A DNA stretch of 64,000 bases from Rahnella sp. AA. GTDB taxonomy: Bacteria; Pseudomonadota; Gammaproteobacteria; Enterobacterales; Enterobacteriaceae. The stretch is taken from contig NZ_PITQ01000002.1 in the NCBI RefSeq assembly GCF_002834385.1, positions 186,001 through 250,000 of the forward strand, given 5' to 3'. Positions 33,994-44,402 of the stretch are shown here, in pieces (within the stretch, counting starts at the first letter, position 1; each line of letters begins with the position of its first letter). A program made the translations under genes and the position numbers. The notes beneath the pieces were generated by a model. It worked only from the letters and a program-made list of their open reading frames with translations. It did not search any database and was not told where the DNA came from.

Positions 33994-34024
33994 GTTCCTT
34001 TGTTTACATTCACAAACAAAGAAC
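33994..34024 (-). promoter_or_regulatory. Hairpin covering the ribosome binding site of the MazF-like gene
   Basis: On the minus strand GTTCTTTGTTT, an 8-base loop and AAACAAAGGAAC form an 11-bp stem with one bulged G. The 3' arm contains the Shine-Dalgarno AAGGA, five bases before ATG. It could be a translational switch or a protein operator. Confidence 0.55.
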
Positions 34025-34177
34025 ATACTGCACACCAAAACGCATTCCAATTACGCGTTCTTTTTATTACGAGACGTATTCCAGTAAAAATATAAAAATT
34101 ACATCGAATTTGCATTCAATAAAAAAACAATAGAGATAATGAAAATTCCGAAACAAAATATCTTTAAAAACCCAATG

Positions 34178-34440
34178 TGGCGCAATCAGAAAATTTGCTG
34201 AACGGAGCGGCTTCGAGACCTGGGGCTCGAAGACCGAGAGAAGGCACCGCGCAGCGGCAAGCTTTTGCGCCAGTCACAGTGTTAACTGAAACATGGCCAA
34301 CAAGCGGCAGCGCGCAGTTAAAGAGCCCGGGATTCTCAAGGGGCGCGGCGACAGGCGCTCCTTGAGGCCAGTTTGGGTGGCAACCCAAGGTCTTGACCTG
34401 AGCGACCAGCATCATTGAGAAACCGAAATTTTCTCGATCA
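34178..34440 (-). repeat. Unnamed structured repeat, copy B
   Basis: About 263 bases, facing copy A. On the plus strand: right end GGCGCAATCAG (34180-34190); hairpin CTTCGAG/CTCGAAG (34211-34232); core 2 as ACCGCGCAGCGGC (34246-34258); core 1 as AGCGCGCAGT (34309-34318); hairpin CTCAAGG/CCTTGAG (34335-34366) with inner GCGC/GCGC; a GGGTGGCAACCC hairpin; and the left end AGAAACCGAAATTTTCTCGATC. The 83 bases nearest the MazF-like gene are almost the same as in copy A. The rest of 33990-34479 is AT-rich and empty. Confidence 0.75.
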
Positions 34441-34479
34441 GCGAAAAAGGGGCCTTTGGGGATACTCCCCAAAAAAACA

Positions 34480-35406
34480 CTAATTTTTCAATTTCGGATC
34501 CAGTGCATCTCTCAACCCATCACCCAGCAGATTAAATGCCAGCACCGTCAGGAATATCGCCAGGCTCGGGAATATCGCGACGTGCGGGGCCATCACCATG
34601 TCGGCGCGGGCTTCGTTGAGCATCGCGCCCCACTCCGGCGTCGGGGGCTGCGCACCCATGCCAAGGAATGACAAACTCGCGGCGGTGATGATCGATGTGC
34701 CTATGCGCATGGTGAAATACACCACGATGGAAGACAGCGTACCGGGCAGAATGTGGCGGAACAAAATGGTGGCGTCCGATGCGCCGATGCTGCGCGCTGA
34801 CTCAATGTAGGTTTGCTGTTTCAGCACCAGCGTGTTGCCGCGCACCAGACGGGCGAACGCCGGAATGCTGAATATCGCCACGGCAATAATTACGTTCGAC
34901 ATCCCGTTGCCCATCACGGCGACCACGGCAATCGCCAGCAAAATGCCGGGGAAAGCGAATAATACGTCGCAAACGCGCATCGTGATGCGATCCCACCATC
35001 CTTCGTAGTATCCGGCTAACAGGCCGAAAACAGTGCCGATAGCAGCACCCAGAACGACGGAAAGCACACCGGCTGCGAGAGAAATGCGCGCGCCCGTCAG
35101 GATACGGCTAAAAATATCCCGCCCGAGCGAATCGACGCCGAGCCAGTGAACCAGCGACGGGCCTTCGTTCAGACGGTCGTAATCGAAGTAATTTTCCGGA
35201 TCAAACGGCACCAGCCACGGCGCAAAGATCGCAGCGGCAATCAGTAAAAGAATAAAAATGCCTGCAATCATCGCAATATGTTGCCTGCGAAAACGCCGCC
35301 AGAACGCTTTCCACGGGGTTCTTACCGCCTGCGGAGTTTCGGATGTGATTATCGGCAAGCTCGCCAGTACGGCATTTCTCCGCCAGTTTTTCATGCGCTT
35401 GCTCAC
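34480..35406 (-). CDS. gsiD: Glutathione ABC transporter permease GsiD
   Basis: Dipeptide-type (DppC-like) permease, 308 residues with about six membrane segments. The N-terminal [18 protein letters not shown] and the EAA region [22 protein letters not shown] agree with E. coli GsiD. Its start overlaps the gsiC stop by four bases (ATGA). Last gene of iaaA-gsiABCD. No convincing terminator is seen before repeat B, which begins 40 bases beyond the stop. Confidence 0.95.
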   Translation of the reverse strand: MSKRMKNWRRNAVLASLPIITSETPQAVRTPWKAFWRRFRRQHIAMIAGIFILLLIAAAIFAPWLVPFDPENYFDYDRLNEGPSLVHWLGVDSLGRDIFSRILTGARISLAAGVLSVVLGAAIGTVFGLLAGYYEGWWDRITMRVCDVLFAFPGILLAIAVVAVMGNGMSNVIIAVAIFSIPAFARLVRGNTLVLKQQTYIESARSIGASDATILFRHILPGTLSSIVVYFTMRIGTSIITAASLSFLGMGAQPPTPEWGAMLNEARADMVMAPHVAIFPSLAIFLTVLAFNLLGDGLRDALDPKLKN

Positions 35407-36323
35407 TTGTATCGGATAGAAGGGTTAATCACGGCGTACAGCATGTCCACCAGCAGATTGATGAGGATGAATTCGAGCGAGAAGAGCAGCACTTCGGCCT
35501 GGATCACCGGATAATCGCGCATCTCCACGGAATCCACCAGCAACCGCCCTAACCCCGGCCAGTTGAAGACTTTCTCGACCACAATCGAGCCTCCGAGCAG
35601 GAAACCAAACTGTAATCCCATCATGGTCACAACCGGGATCATGGCATTGCGTAGCCCGTGTTTCACCACCACAACCGCTTCGTGAACGCCCTTCGCCCGC
35701 GCCGTGCGCATGTAATCTTCCTGCATGACCTCGACAAAAGAGGCCCGGGTAAAGCGCGCCATAATAGCCGCCACTGCCGCGCCCAGCGTGATGGATGGCA
35801 GAATATAGTGCCGCCAGCCGTCAGCGCCGACGGTCGGCAACCAGCCCAGCTCAACGGAGAAAACCTGCATCATCAACATGCCCAGCGCAAAGGCCGGGAA
35901 GGAGATACCGGACACGGCGAGCGCCATGCCCAGACGATCCGGCCAGCGGTTACGCCAGACGGCAGACACCACGCCAATCACCAGCCCGAAAATGACCGAC
36001 CACAACATACTGGTTAACGTGAGCCAGAACGTCGGCATAAAACGGGCGCTGATTTCGTCGATCACCGGACGCTTCGACACCATCGAATGCCCGAAGTCGC
36101 CGGTCAGCGCGTTGCCGAAAAAGGTGAAGAATTGCTGATAGAGCGGCTTGTCCAGCCCTAAATCCTGACGAACCAGCGCCACGACGCTGGCGTCTGCGTC
36201 CTGCCCGGCCATCAGCCGCGCCGGGTCGCCCGGCAAAAGATGCACAAATAAAAACACCAGTACCGCCACAATCAGCAGTGTCGGTATCAGCCCCAGTAAT
36301 CGTTTCAGAAAATAATTAAGCAT
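35403..36323 (-). CDS. gsiC: Glutathione ABC transporter permease GsiC
   Basis: DppB-like permease, 306 residues. It starts [38 protein letters not shown], the classic DppB N-terminus. The cytoplasmic EAA loop is [28 protein letters not shown]. Lies 109 bases after gsiB, the gap holding an imperfect GC-rich palindrome (GGGCGCGG / CCGCGCCC around 36388-36414) that may moderate expression. Confidence 0.95.
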   Translation of the reverse strand: MLNYFLKRLLGLIPTLLIVAVLVFLFVHLLPGDPARLMAGQDADASVVALVRQDLGLDKPLYQQFFTFFGNALTGDFGHSMVSKRPVIDEISARFMPTFWLTLTSMLWSVIFGLVIGVVSAVWRNRWPDRLGMALAVSGISFPAFALGMLMMQVFSVELGWLPTVGADGWRHYILPSITLGAAVAAIMARFTRASFVEVMQEDYMRTARAKGVHEAVVVVKHGLRNAMIPVVTMMGLQFGFLLGGSIVVEKVFNWPGLGRLLVDSVEMRDYPVIQAEVLLFSLEFILINLLVDMLYAVINPSIRYK

Positions 36324-36432
36324 GAGTCGCTGTCTGTGATTTCACGGAATGACATCCCTGTTCCTGCGGCGGAACAGACGAGTTCAGGGCGCGGAGTCTG
36401 TTAACCCCGCGCCCTGAAAGCTTCACCGCATA

Positions 36433-37989
36433 TTATTTCACATCTGCATCATCAAAGCTGAATGCCGTATCCGGCATCACATAGAAACCTGTCAGACGTT
36501 TGTTGTTGGCAGAAACCAGACGCTCAGTCACCAGGAATGCCCACGGCGCGTCGGTCCAGATTTGTTTCTGGGCATCGGCGTACAGTTTGGCTTTCTCGGC
36601 TTTGTCGGTGGTTTTCAGCGCGTCGGACAAATCTTTATCCACCTGCGCATTGCTGTAGAACGCGGTGTTGAACTGCTTCGGTGGCGCAGCCTGGGTTGAG
36701 AACAGCGGCGACAGCGCCCAGTCAGCTTCGCCGGTTGACGCCGACCAGCCGGTATAGAACATCCGGATCCCCGCGTCTTTCTGCCCGACGTTTTCGACCT
36801 GCGCCGCACGCTGCGCGGCATCCATCGCGGTTACGGTGACTTTAATGCCCACCTGCGCCAGTTGCTGTTGCGTGAACTGCAACACTTTCTGCGCGGTGCT
36901 GTTGTTATGAGAAGACCACAGCGTGGTGGTAAAGCCGTCCGGATAACCCACTTCTTTCAGCAGTTGTTTGGCTTTTGCCGGATCGTATGGCCATGGTTTG
37001 AATTTCGCGGCGTACTCAATCCCCTGCGGCAATGGCCCTTCGGAAGGCACGGCGTAACCGGCAAACGCGACTTTAATCAGCGCCTGTTTGTTGATGGCGT
37101 AGTTGATAGCCTCACGCACTTTCACATTATCGAACGGTTTTTGCGTGACGTTAAAGCTGATGTAACGATGCAAAATTGACGGCGCGGCGACCAGATCCAG
37201 TTTCGGGTTTTTCTCCAGCAGCGCTGCCTGTTCGTACGGCACCGGGAACGCCAGATCGGCTTCACCGGTTTGCAGCATCGCAGCGCGGGTGTTGTTATCG
37301 ACAACCGGACGCCAGGTGATGGTGTCGAGTTTAGGTTCGCCTTTTTTCCAGTAACCGTCGAATTTTTTCACTTTCACAAAATCGGTCTGGTTCCACTGAT
37401 CCAGCGTATACGGGCCGGTGCCCACCGGATGGAAACCGATATCTTTGCCGTATTTGGTCAGCGCCGCAGGGGAAATAATCACCGCCGACGGGTGCGCCAG
37501 AATATTAATGAACGCCGAGAACGGTTCTTTCAGCGTGATTTTCACCGTGGTGTCGTCTACCGCTTCCGTGCTGGCGATATTTTTAAACAGGTTGTAGCGT
37601 TTGAGGTGATTGTCAGGATTGCTGGCGCGGTCAAAGTTAACTTTGACCGCCGCCGCGTTGAAATCGGTGCCGTCCTGGAATTTCACGCCAGGATGCAGCT
37701 TGATGGTGTAAACCAGGCCGTCCTTGCTGACCGTGTAACTGTCTGCCAGCACGTTTTCCAGCTTCATGTTTTTATCGAAGCCAAACAGCCCCTGATAGAA
37801 GGATTTGGCCACGGCCTGAGACAACGTGTCATTGGCATCATAAGGATCAAGCGAGGTGAAATTAGAGCCTACGGCGATGACTACGTCTTTCGCCGCCCAT
37901 GCGGAGGCTGAGGCCAGCGAACCGAAAATAGCGGCAGCGAGCACGGCCTGGCGGATCACGTTCTTACCTTTACGTTTCTGCTGATTCAT
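36433..37989 (-). CDS. gsiB: Glutathione-binding periplasmic protein GsiB
   Basis: Class-5 (DppA/OppA-type) solute-binding protein, 518 residues from ATG 37989. The signal peptide of about 30 residues ends SASAWA-AKD. Family motifs: [46 protein letters not shown] and [10 protein letters not shown]. The frame open to 38175 is a read-through and is ignored because it precedes the signal peptide. Third gene of iaaA-gsiABCD. Confidence 0.95.
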   Translation of the reverse strand: MNQQKRKGKNVIRQAVLAAAIFGSLASASAWAAKDVVIAVGSNFTSLDPYDANDTLSQAVAKSFYQGLFGFDKNMKLENVLADSYTVSKDGLVYTIKLHPGVKFQDGTDFNAAAVKVNFDRASNPDNHLKRYNLFKNIASTEAVDDTTVKITLKEPFSAFINILAHPSAVIISPAALTKYGKDIGFHPVGTGPYTLDQWNQTDFVKVKKFDGYWKKGEPKLDTITWRPVVDNNTRAAMLQTGEADLAFPVPYEQAALLEKNPKLDLVAAPSILHRYISFNVTQKPFDNVKVREAINYAINKQALIKVAFAGYAVPSEGPLPQGIEYAAKFKPWPYDPAKAKQLLKEVGYPDGFTTTLWSSHNNSTAQKVLQFTQQQLAQVGIKVTVTAMDAAQRAAQVENVGQKDAGIRMFYTGWSASTGEADWALSPLFSTQAAPPKQFNTAFYSNAQVDKDLSDALKTTDKAEKAKLYADAQKQIWTDAPWAFLVTERLVSANNKRLTGFYVMPDTAFSFDDADVK

Positions 37990-38062
37990 GTCAGTTCCTT
38001 TTCCTGTCTTACCCGTTTGTCTTACAAAGAATTGGCGCTTAAAAAACAAGCCACCACAAAAA

Positions 38063-39919
38063 TCAGTAAAGCCCCGCGATAGCGTGCCGGGCGACAAAAT
38101 GCCCTTCGCCGACCTGCACCAGCGGGGCGACCAGCGGCTCGTCGTTGAGCGCACGGATCGGGCTGGGGATTTCATCCACCAGCAAGGCCTGTTCTTTTCT
38201 TTTATGCGCCGGATCGGCCACGGGCACCGCCGCCATCAGTTTGCGGGTATACGCGTGCTGCGGATTTTCAAACACCGCGCGCCGCGTGCCGATTTCAACG
38301 ATTTGCCCGAGATACATCACCGCCACGCGATGACTGATACGCTCGACGACCGCCATGTCGTGCGAAATAAACAAAAACGCCAGCCCGAACTCTTTCTGTA
38401 AATCCATCAGCAAATTAATGATTTGCGCGCGGACAGACACATCGAGGGCGGAAACGGATTCATCCGCAATCACCACTTTCGGATTGAGCGCGAGCGCGCG
38501 CGCAATACAAATCCGCTGACGCTGACCGCCGGAAAATTCGTGAGGATAGCGCTGCGCGTGTTCCGGCAGCAGCCCGACTTTTTCCAGCAGCCAGGCGACG
38601 CGCGCCTCGGCCTCTGCGCCTTTCGCCACATTGTGCACCAGCAGCGGTTCCATAATGGAATAACCCACCGTCAGGCGCGGATCGAGCGAAGCATACGGAT
38701 CCTGAAAAATAAACTGAATATCGCGCCGCAGGTGTTGCAGCGCACTGCCGCTGACATCGGTCAGCACCTGGCCGTTAAACGTAATCGTGCCGCCCTGACT
38801 TTTCACCAGTTTCAGCAGCGAGCGACCGGTGGTGGATTTCCCACAGCCAGACTCGCCCACCAGCGCCAGCGTTTCGCCCGGATGTAAGTCAAAGCTGACT
38901 TTTTCCACGGCATGAACGCGGCGTGTCACGCGGTTGAAAATGCCACTGCGCAGATCAAAACGCGTGACGAGATCGCGAACCTGCAAAACCGGCGGCGCAC
39001 CCGGCGTCAGGGTGTCCTGCACCAGTTCAGGGTCACTTTCTTTTTGCTCCTGCACAGGGAAACGCGCGGGCAACGGTTTACCGGCCATCGAACCTAATTT
39101 TGGCACCGCCGCCAGCAGCGAGCGGGTATAGGGCTGTTGCGGCGCACGGAAAATCGCGCCCACGTCGCCGGTTTCCACGCTATTGCCCTGATGCATGACC
39201 AGCACGCGGTCGGCAATTTCAGCCACCACGCCCATATCGTGAGTGATAAAAATCACGCCCATCTGCATCTCTTTTTGCAGAACGCGGATGAGCTGTAAAA
39301 TCTGCGCCTGAATGGTGACATCCAGCGCCGTTGTCGGTTCGTCGGCAATCAGCAGCGCGGGTTTGCACGACAGCGCCATCGCAATCATCACCCGCTGGCG
39401 CATGCCGCCGGAAAGCTGATGCGGATAACTGTCGAGAATGTTTCGGGCTTCAGGAATGCGCACCAGATCCAGCATCCGTAACGCTTCGGCGCGCGCAGCC
39501 CGGCTGTCTTTGTTCTGATGCAGGCGGATGGATTCCGCGATTTGCTCGCCCACCGGAAACACAGGATTGAGCGAGGTCATCGGCTCCTGAAAAATCATCG
39601 CAATATCGGCACCGCGCAGGCTGCGCATGGACGATTGCGACGCCGCCATTAAATCTACAACTTCGGCATTTCGGCGGCGAAAAAGCATGTCGCCCTGAGA
39701 AATCTGCCCGCCGCCCTGCTCCACCAGCCGCATCAGCGCCAGCGACGTCACCGATTTACCGGAACCCGACTCGCCGACAATGGCCAGCGTTTCGCCGCGC
39801 CTGACCTGAAAGCTGAGATTATTCACAGCCGGAATAATTTGCCCTTCATGCGAAAACTGAACGCTGAGCTGGCTGACGGCCAGCACATGGTCGGGCGGCA
39901 AAATAACCGGGCTGCTCAT
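38063..39919 (-). CDS. gsiA: Glutathione ABC transporter ATP-binding protein GsiA
   Basis: Fused double ATPase of 618 residues (DppD plus DppF halves). First Walker A GESGSGKS at 49-56 with signature LSGGMRQRV; second Walker [10 protein letters not shown] with signature FSGGQRQRI. Both Walker B motifs ([24 protein letters not shown]) are intact. The second aspartate is followed by ES rather than EP, as seen in other GsiA. Its start overlaps the iaaA stop by four bases, so translation is coupled. Confidence 0.96.
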   Translation of the reverse strand: MSSPVILPPDHVLAVSQLSVQFSHEGQIIPAVNNLSFQVRRGETLAIVGESGSGKSVTSLALMRLVEQGGGQISQGDMLFRRRNAEVVDLMAASQSSMRSLRGADIAMIFQEPMTSLNPVFPVGEQIAESIRLHQNKDSRAARAEALRMLDLVRIPEARNILDSYPHQLSGGMRQRVMIAMALSCKPALLIADEPTTALDVTIQAQILQLIRVLQKEMQMGVIFITHDMGVVAEIADRVLVMHQGNSVETGDVGAIFRAPQQPYTRSLLAAVPKLGSMAGKPLPARFPVQEQKESDPELVQDTLTPGAPPVLQVRDLVTRFDLRSGIFNRVTRRVHAVEKVSFDLHPGETLALVGESGCGKSTTGRSLLKLVKSQGGTITFNGQVLTDVSGSALQHLRRDIQFIFQDPYASLDPRLTVGYSIMEPLLVHNVAKGAEAEARVAWLLEKVGLLPEHAQRYPHEFSGGQRQRICIARALALNPKVVIADESVSALDVSVRAQIINLLMDLQKEFGLAFLFISHDMAVVERISHRVAVMYLGQIVEIGTRRAVFENPQHAYTRKLMAAVPVADPAHKRKEQALLVDEIPSPIRALNDEPLVAPLVQVGEGHFVARHAIAGLY

Positions 39920-40926
39920 CGGTAAATACTGACAACGGGGGCGTCACCCACGCGGGCAAATCCGCGGTACATGCCTTCGCTGTTAAATGGCAAAACGACG
40001 TTGCCAAAGCGGTCGATGGCGATCATTCCGCCGCTCCCGCCCATCGGCAGCAGCTTTTCCTGCACCACTTTGTGCGTGGCTTCTTCGAGCGTTAAACCGG
40101 CATATTCAATCAATGCCGCGACGTCATACGCCGCGACCGTGCGCATAAAGACTTCGCCGGTGCCGGTGCTGGAAATCGCCACGGAGTTATTACTGGCGTA
40201 GCAGCCTGCGCCAATAATCGGGCTGTCGCCGACGCGTCCGGCCTGTTTGTTGGTCATGCCGCCGGTGGATGTCGCCGCTGCCAGGTTGCCCTGCGCGTCC
40301 ATCGCCACCGCACCGACGGTACCAAATTTATGTTCCGGATCGATCGGGTCGCCAGACGGCTGAGCATTCAGGGACGCCCCGTCGTGATCGAGCATCACGC
40401 CGCCGTCTGCCGCAATCGCGCGCTGCAACTGTTCGAAACGTTCCTGCGTGTAGAAGAATTCCGGCGCAACCATTTCCTGCCCGTGCTCGCGGGCAAACGC
40501 TTCCGCACCCGCGCCGGTAAACATGACATGCGGGCTGTTTTCCAGCACCTTGCGCGCGGTCAGAATCGGGTTGCGGATATGATTAACGCAGCTGATGGCA
40601 CCGGCATCCAGCGTGCGGCCATCCATGATGCAGGCATCCAGCTCATGCGTGCCCTGATGCGTGAAAACGGCACCTTTTCCGGCATTAAATAACGGGCATT
40701 CTTCCAGTAAACGCACCGCTTCAGTGACCGCATCCAGTGCGCTGCCGCCCGCCGCCAGAATGGCCTGCCCGCTGGCAACAATACGTTCCAGCTCGGCTAA
40801 ATAATGTTGTTCTTTTTCACGACTCATTGCTGCGCGGGTAATCGCCCCGGCACCACCGTGAATGGCAATGACCGGACGCTTCTTGTCCGAAACGGAACTC
40901 GCTGAATTATCAGTAGAAGAACTCAT
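39916..40926 (-). CDS. iaaA: Isoaspartyl peptidase / type III L-asparaginase
   Basis: Ntn-hydrolase that self-cleaves before the nucleophile threonine, T203 in [12 protein letters not shown], and hydrolyses isoaspartyl dipeptides. 336 residues, about 15 longer than E. coli IaaA because of a Ser-rich N-terminal extension ([16 protein letters not shown]) before [11 protein letters not shown]. The substrate motifs [15 protein letters not shown] and [12 protein letters not shown] are complete. First gene of the gsi operon. The 282-base gap to the next gene contains the likely promoters and a direct repeat AATAAACGTCC (41087 and 41124). Confidence 0.94.
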   Translation of the reverse strand: MSSSTDNSASSVSDKKRPVIAIHGGAGAITRAAMSREKEQHYLAELERIVASGQAILAAGGSALDAVTEAVRLLEECPLFNAGKGAVFTHQGTHELDACIMDGRTLDAGAISCVNHIRNPILTARKVLENSPHVMFTGAGAEAFAREHGQEMVAPEFFYTQERFEQLQRAIAADGGVMLDHDGASLNAQPSGDPIDPEHKFGTVGAVAMDAQGNLAAATSTGGMTNKQAGRVGDSPIIGAGCYASNNSVAISSTGTGEVFMRTVAAYDVAALIEYAGLTLEEATHKVVQEKLLPMGGSGGMIAIDRFGNVVLPFNSEGMYRGFARVGDAPVVSIYR

Positions 40927-41208
40927 TAGAACTGCACCCTGAGTTGTTGTATTTATGTATACAGAAAGTGATGTTGCCCTGTTTTTTGACTATATTTAGC
41001 CCACTACAGTATGTAAAGCAGAAATGTAAAACTACAAAAACGCGCTAATTGCTTAGATTGTTTAAGAAAATCAAATACGAAGATTGAATAAACGTCCAAG
41101 ACAAACCGTTAAAGAACAGGAATAATAAACGTCCTAACCGCAGATATAAGCACCTCTGGCAAAGCTTACTGTGGCCTTCTTATATTTTTTATTTTTAGGA
41201 AATCAGTT

Positions 41209-42408
41209 ATGGAAACTGTTTATAACCGCCGTCGGATCAACGTGATCTCGTGGCTAAGTTACTTCTTTACCGGTGGGCTGGTTTCCACTTTAGGGATTGT
41301 CATCGGCCCGGTGGCGACCGCTTTCAATAAAGAGCCTGCATTTATCGGCCTGATGTTCTCACTGATGAACATCGGTTTGTTCCTGCCGATCATGATTAGC
41401 GGCATCCTGATGCGTAAGTTCGATCTCGGTAAGCAGCTGATTACCGGTTCAATTATCACCATTCTGACCTGTATCGCCCTGTTCGTGATGCCGTCCATCA
41501 CACTGTTCGGCGTCGGAGTATTCCTGATTGGTGCGACGGCGGGCCTGATGATGTCTATCGGCAGCTATCTGGTTGTGCGCATCAACGATGATCCGAAAAA
41601 GCGTTCTGCCAACCTGATTTTCACCGACTTCTTCTTTGCGCTGTCCGGCATGACGCTGTCGCTGGTACTCGGTTTCCTGTTCAAACATGGCGCAAGCTGG
41701 CTGGCGATGTACGGTATTATGGGCACCCTGAGCGTGCTGATGATTTTGCTGTGCGTGGGCCAGAAATTCCCGGTTGTCGCTAAACCGGAAGCGGTGGCAA
41801 AACAGGATCGTGAAGCGAAAGAGCCGTGGGGCTTTGCCGCGTATGTACTGTGTTTTGCGCTGTTTGCCTTCGTCTTCAGCGAACTGGTTTTCACCCTGTG
41901 GATGCCAAGCTGGCTGCATGAGCACTTCGGTCTGGACACTGACCGCGCCGCGATTTACATCACCACCTACTGGATGGTGAAAGCGATTGGCCTGTTCCTC
42001 AACCAGTTCACCGTGCGTTTCGTCAAACTGCGCACGTTCCTGTTTGTCTCTGCAGTTATTGGTTTAATCAGCCTGTGCGTGGTAACTCACAGCGAAAACG
42101 CGGGCCTGGTCATGGTCGCGGTGGGCGTGTTCGGCTTCTGTAACTCCGGAATGTTCTCCGGCCTGATGAGTTACGGCAGCCTGCAGGTGAAAAACTCACC
42201 GCCAACGCTGACCTCTGCCCTGCTGACCACCGCGTCAGTTGGCACGCTGATTTTCGCGTCGTTCTCTTCATTTATTTACCGCGAATACGGCCTGTTCTGG
42301 GCGCTGAATATCGCTACCGTTTCTTACGTTCTTCTGGTGCTGGCGGTGATTATTGCCGGTATCCGCAGCAAAGCAGAAAAGATTCATCGCGAAATGTCTG
42401 CCGGCTGA
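41209..42408 (+). CDS. TsgA-like MFS transporter, paralogue 1
   Basis: 399 residues with 12 predicted membrane segments. The opening INVISWLSYFFTGGLVSTLGIVIGPVATAFN and the internal SIGSYLVVRINDDPKKRSANLIFTDFFFA relate it to TsgA (SIGTFLVT, LLFTDSFFS). It is plainly a close paralogue of the product at 44403-45599. The two flank a LysR gene and a purine nucleoside phosphorylase, so nucleoside or base uptake is inferred. It has AGGAAA before the start and its own terminator. Confidence 0.8.
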   Translation: METVYNRRRINVISWLSYFFTGGLVSTLGIVIGPVATAFNKEPAFIGLMFSLMNIGLFLPIMISGILMRKFDLGKQLITGSIITILTCIALFVMPSITLFGVGVFLIGATAGLMMSIGSYLVVRINDDPKKRSANLIFTDFFFALSGMTLSLVLGFLFKHGASWLAMYGIMGTLSVLMILLCVGQKFPVVAKPEAVAKQDREAKEPWGFAAYVLCFALFAFVFSELVFTLWMPSWLHEHFGLDTDRAAIYITTYWMVKAIGLFLNQFTVRFVKLRTFLFVSAVIGLISLCVVTHSENAGLVMVAVGVFGFCNSGMFSGLMSYGSLQVKNSPPTLTSALLTTASVGTLIFASFSSFIYREYGLFWALNIATVSYVLLVLAVIIAGIRSKAEKIHREMSAG

Positions 42409-42426
42409 ATGCCAGACTAAGTTGTT

Positions 42427-42460
42427 AAAAAGCCGCGGGAAAATTTCTGCGGCTTTTTTT
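42427..42460. terminator. Bidirectional terminator between MFS 1 and the LysR gene
   Basis: AAAAAGCCGC and GCGGCTTTTT pair around a 12-base AT-rich loop, with T runs at both sides. It serves two convergent genes. Confidence 0.88.
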
Positions 42461-42491
42461 ATTGACGGTAATTTGTCAGAAGCGAAATGGA

Positions 42492-43400
42492 TCAGAGCAG
42501 ATCAAGAAAACGCGCCGCCGCCGGTGTCACCGAATCCGCCTGATAAATGGCGTAAAGATCGGCAGGCAGCATTTCCGTCAGTGCGCAAAAACGTACTCCC
42601 GGCCAGTGGATCCGCGCATAGCTTTCCGGCAACAGCGTAATCCCGTAACCGTTCGCCACCAGCGCCAGCGCGGTCTGCGGCTCATTCACCTGCTGTTTCA
42701 CCTGCGGCAGAAAACCGTGCTGACGGCACATCGAATACAAATAACTGCCCAGACTCGACGTGTTCATCGGCATCAGAATGAAATCTTCATTCGCCAGCTG
42801 GCTGAGCGCCACACTATTTCTGGCCGCCAGCGTATGGTTTTCTGACAGTGCCACGGCCACGTTCTCACGCCCCATCAGCTTGCTCGATAACCCCTGCGGC
42901 AGCGCCAGCTTTGCCTCGCGCCAGATACCGATATCAATCCTTTGCAGCTGCAATGCGTCAATTTGCTGAACCGGCGTCAGTTCGGTAATTGACCAGCTGA
43001 TTTCCGGCGCATGTTTGCCGAAATTATTCAGCACCGGCATCAGCGGCCCCCAGGCGGCGGTGCCCACCGTACCGAACTGAATATGCCCGATTTCCCCCCG
43101 GCCGATTTTGCGCACCTGATGCAAGGAACGGTTGATGCTGTCGAGCATCAGCCCTGCTTCGCGCATCAGCGCCGCGCCGGCGGGTGTCAGTGACACGGAA
43201 CGCGTGGTTCGCAGAAACAGCGGCGTACCGAGCAGATATTCCAGCTCTTTGATATGCAGACTCAGCGGCGGCTGCGACATATTGAGCCGCACCGCGGCTT
43301 TACTGAAACTCAGTTCTTCGGCCACGACACGGAAGTAATGCAGCAGGCGGAGGTTAATCTGGCCAAGATCGAAAACTGAATCGGTGAATGGTCGCGTCAC
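42492..43400 (-). CDS. LysR-family regulator of the purine nucleoside locus
   Basis: 302 residues. HTH: LRLLHYFRVVAEELSFSKAAVRLNMSQPPLSLHIKELEYLLG, then an effector domain with VGTAAWGPLMPVLNNF and VANGYGITLLPES. It is divergent from the phosphorylase gene, with a perfect 10-bp-arm inverted repeat between them that fits a LysR operator. By position it plays the part XapR plays for xapAB in E. coli, but orthology is not shown. The start at 43400 is the first ATG before the HTH. Confidence 0.85.
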   Translation of the reverse strand: MTRPFTDSVFDLGQINLRLLHYFRVVAEELSFSKAAVRLNMSQPPLSLHIKELEYLLGTPLFLRTTRSVSLTPAGAALMREAGLMLDSINRSLHQVRKIGRGEIGHIQFGTVGTAAWGPLMPVLNNFGKHAPEISWSITELTPVQQIDALQLQRIDIGIWREAKLALPQGLSSKLMGRENVAVALSENHTLAARNSVALSQLANEDFILMPMNTSSLGSYLYSMCRQHGFLPQVKQQVNEPQTALALVANGYGITLLPESYARIHWPGVRFCALTEMLPADLYAIYQADSVTPAAARFLDLL

Positions 43401-43444
43401 ATTTTCTCCGGAAACATTTATTTCCCCTTAAATATTAGCGTATT

Positions 43445-43471
43445 GGATTTATAGATTTTGACTATAAATCC
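43445..43471. promoter_or_regulatory. Inverted repeat, likely LysR operator
   Basis: GGATTTATAG (43445-43454) and CTATAAATCC (43462-43471) match perfectly across 7 bases. It contains a T-N11-A arrangement and lies 45 bases before the LysR start codon and 89 before the phosphorylase start. Confidence 0.7.
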
Positions 43472-43559
43472 CCGCGGCGAACGGTATTAGACGCCACAGG
43501 CCGCTCACCCTAGCATTGCCTTCAACTCAACCCTACTGTCAATAATGAGAGAAGTGATC

Positions 43560-44393
43560 ATGCTCAATAACAACGCGTTTGACTGTGCAGCAATTATCCG
43601 CCAGCGTGCTCCGGGCTTTATTCCGCGCGCCGCGCTTATCTTAGGTTCCGGCCTTGGCACGCTGTGTGACGATATGGAGGGCGCGATTACCCTTCCTTAC
43701 CACGACCTGCCGGGCTTCCCGCAAAGCAGCGTCGTCGGCCACGCCGGTGAACTGGTTCTGGGCCATCTCGAAGGCGTGCCGGTGATGTGTATGAAAGGCC
43801 GGGGGCATATGTATGAAGGCCACGGTATGTCAGTGATGACCAGTGCGGTGCGCACCTTCAAACTGCTGGGCTGTGAATTCCTGCTGGCAACCAACGCCGC
43901 CGGCTCCATGCGCAAAGAAGTCGCACCAGGCCGTTTGGTTGCGCTCACCGACCACGTCAGCTTTATGCCGGAATCCCCGCTGGCAGGCCCGAATGACGAC
44001 CGTTTCGGCCCGCGCTTTTTCAGCCTGGCAAACGCTTATGACAAAGATTTGCGCGCACAGCTTCACGCTGTCGCCGGCAAACTGGGCATCGACGTGGCAG
44101 AAGGCGTATTCGCCGCCTACACCGGCCCGAACTTCGAGACACCTGCGGAAATCCGCATGATGCAAACTCTCGGCTGCGACGTCGTCGGCATGTCTATCGT
44201 GCCGGAAGTGATTTCAGCGCGTCACTGCGGCCTCAAAGTGCTGGCGGTTTCTGCCATGACTAACTTTGCTGAAGGTTTATCCGACACACCGCTTTCCCAC
44301 GAACAAACCCTGAGCTGCGCAAAACTGGCGGTGGGCGATTTCACGCGGCTGATCCGCGCCTTCTTCGCTGACCTTTCAGCGACTGCAAAATAA
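43560..44393 (+). CDS. Purine nucleoside phosphorylase, XapA-like (PNP-I, trimeric class)
   Basis: 277 residues from ATG 43560 with GAGAGAAG upstream; an ATG at 43545 would place the ribosome site inside the gene. Cleaves purine (probably inosine, guanosine or xanthosine) nucleosides with phosphate. Phosphate loop LGSGLGTL (about 27-34), VVGHAGELVLGHLEGVPV, MKGRGHMYEGHGM, TGPNFETPAEIRMM and the base-binding SAMTNFAEGLS are complete. Strong overall likeness to E. coli XapA. Nine bases before the second TsgA-like gene, so the two form an operon. Confidence 0.9.
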   Translation: MLNNNAFDCAAIIRQRAPGFIPRAALILGSGLGTLCDDMEGAITLPYHDLPGFPQSSVVGHAGELVLGHLEGVPVMCMKGRGHMYEGHGMSVMTSAVRTFKLLGCEFLLATNAAGSMRKEVAPGRLVALTDHVSFMPESPLAGPNDDRFGPRFFSLANAYDKDLRAQLHAVAGKLGIDVAEGVFAAYTGPNFETPAEIRMMQTLGCDVVGMSIVPEVISARHCGLKVLAVSAMTNFAEGLSDTPLSHEQTLSCAKLAVGDFTRLIRAFFADLSATAK

Positions 44394-44402
44394 GGGACGT
44401 CT

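Noticed and set aside
41087-41134. Direct repeat AATAAACGTCC upstream of MFS 1 as an operator
   Set aside because: Two 11-base copies 37 bases apart are interesting, but no regulator or consensus can be matched, so only mentioned under iaaA.
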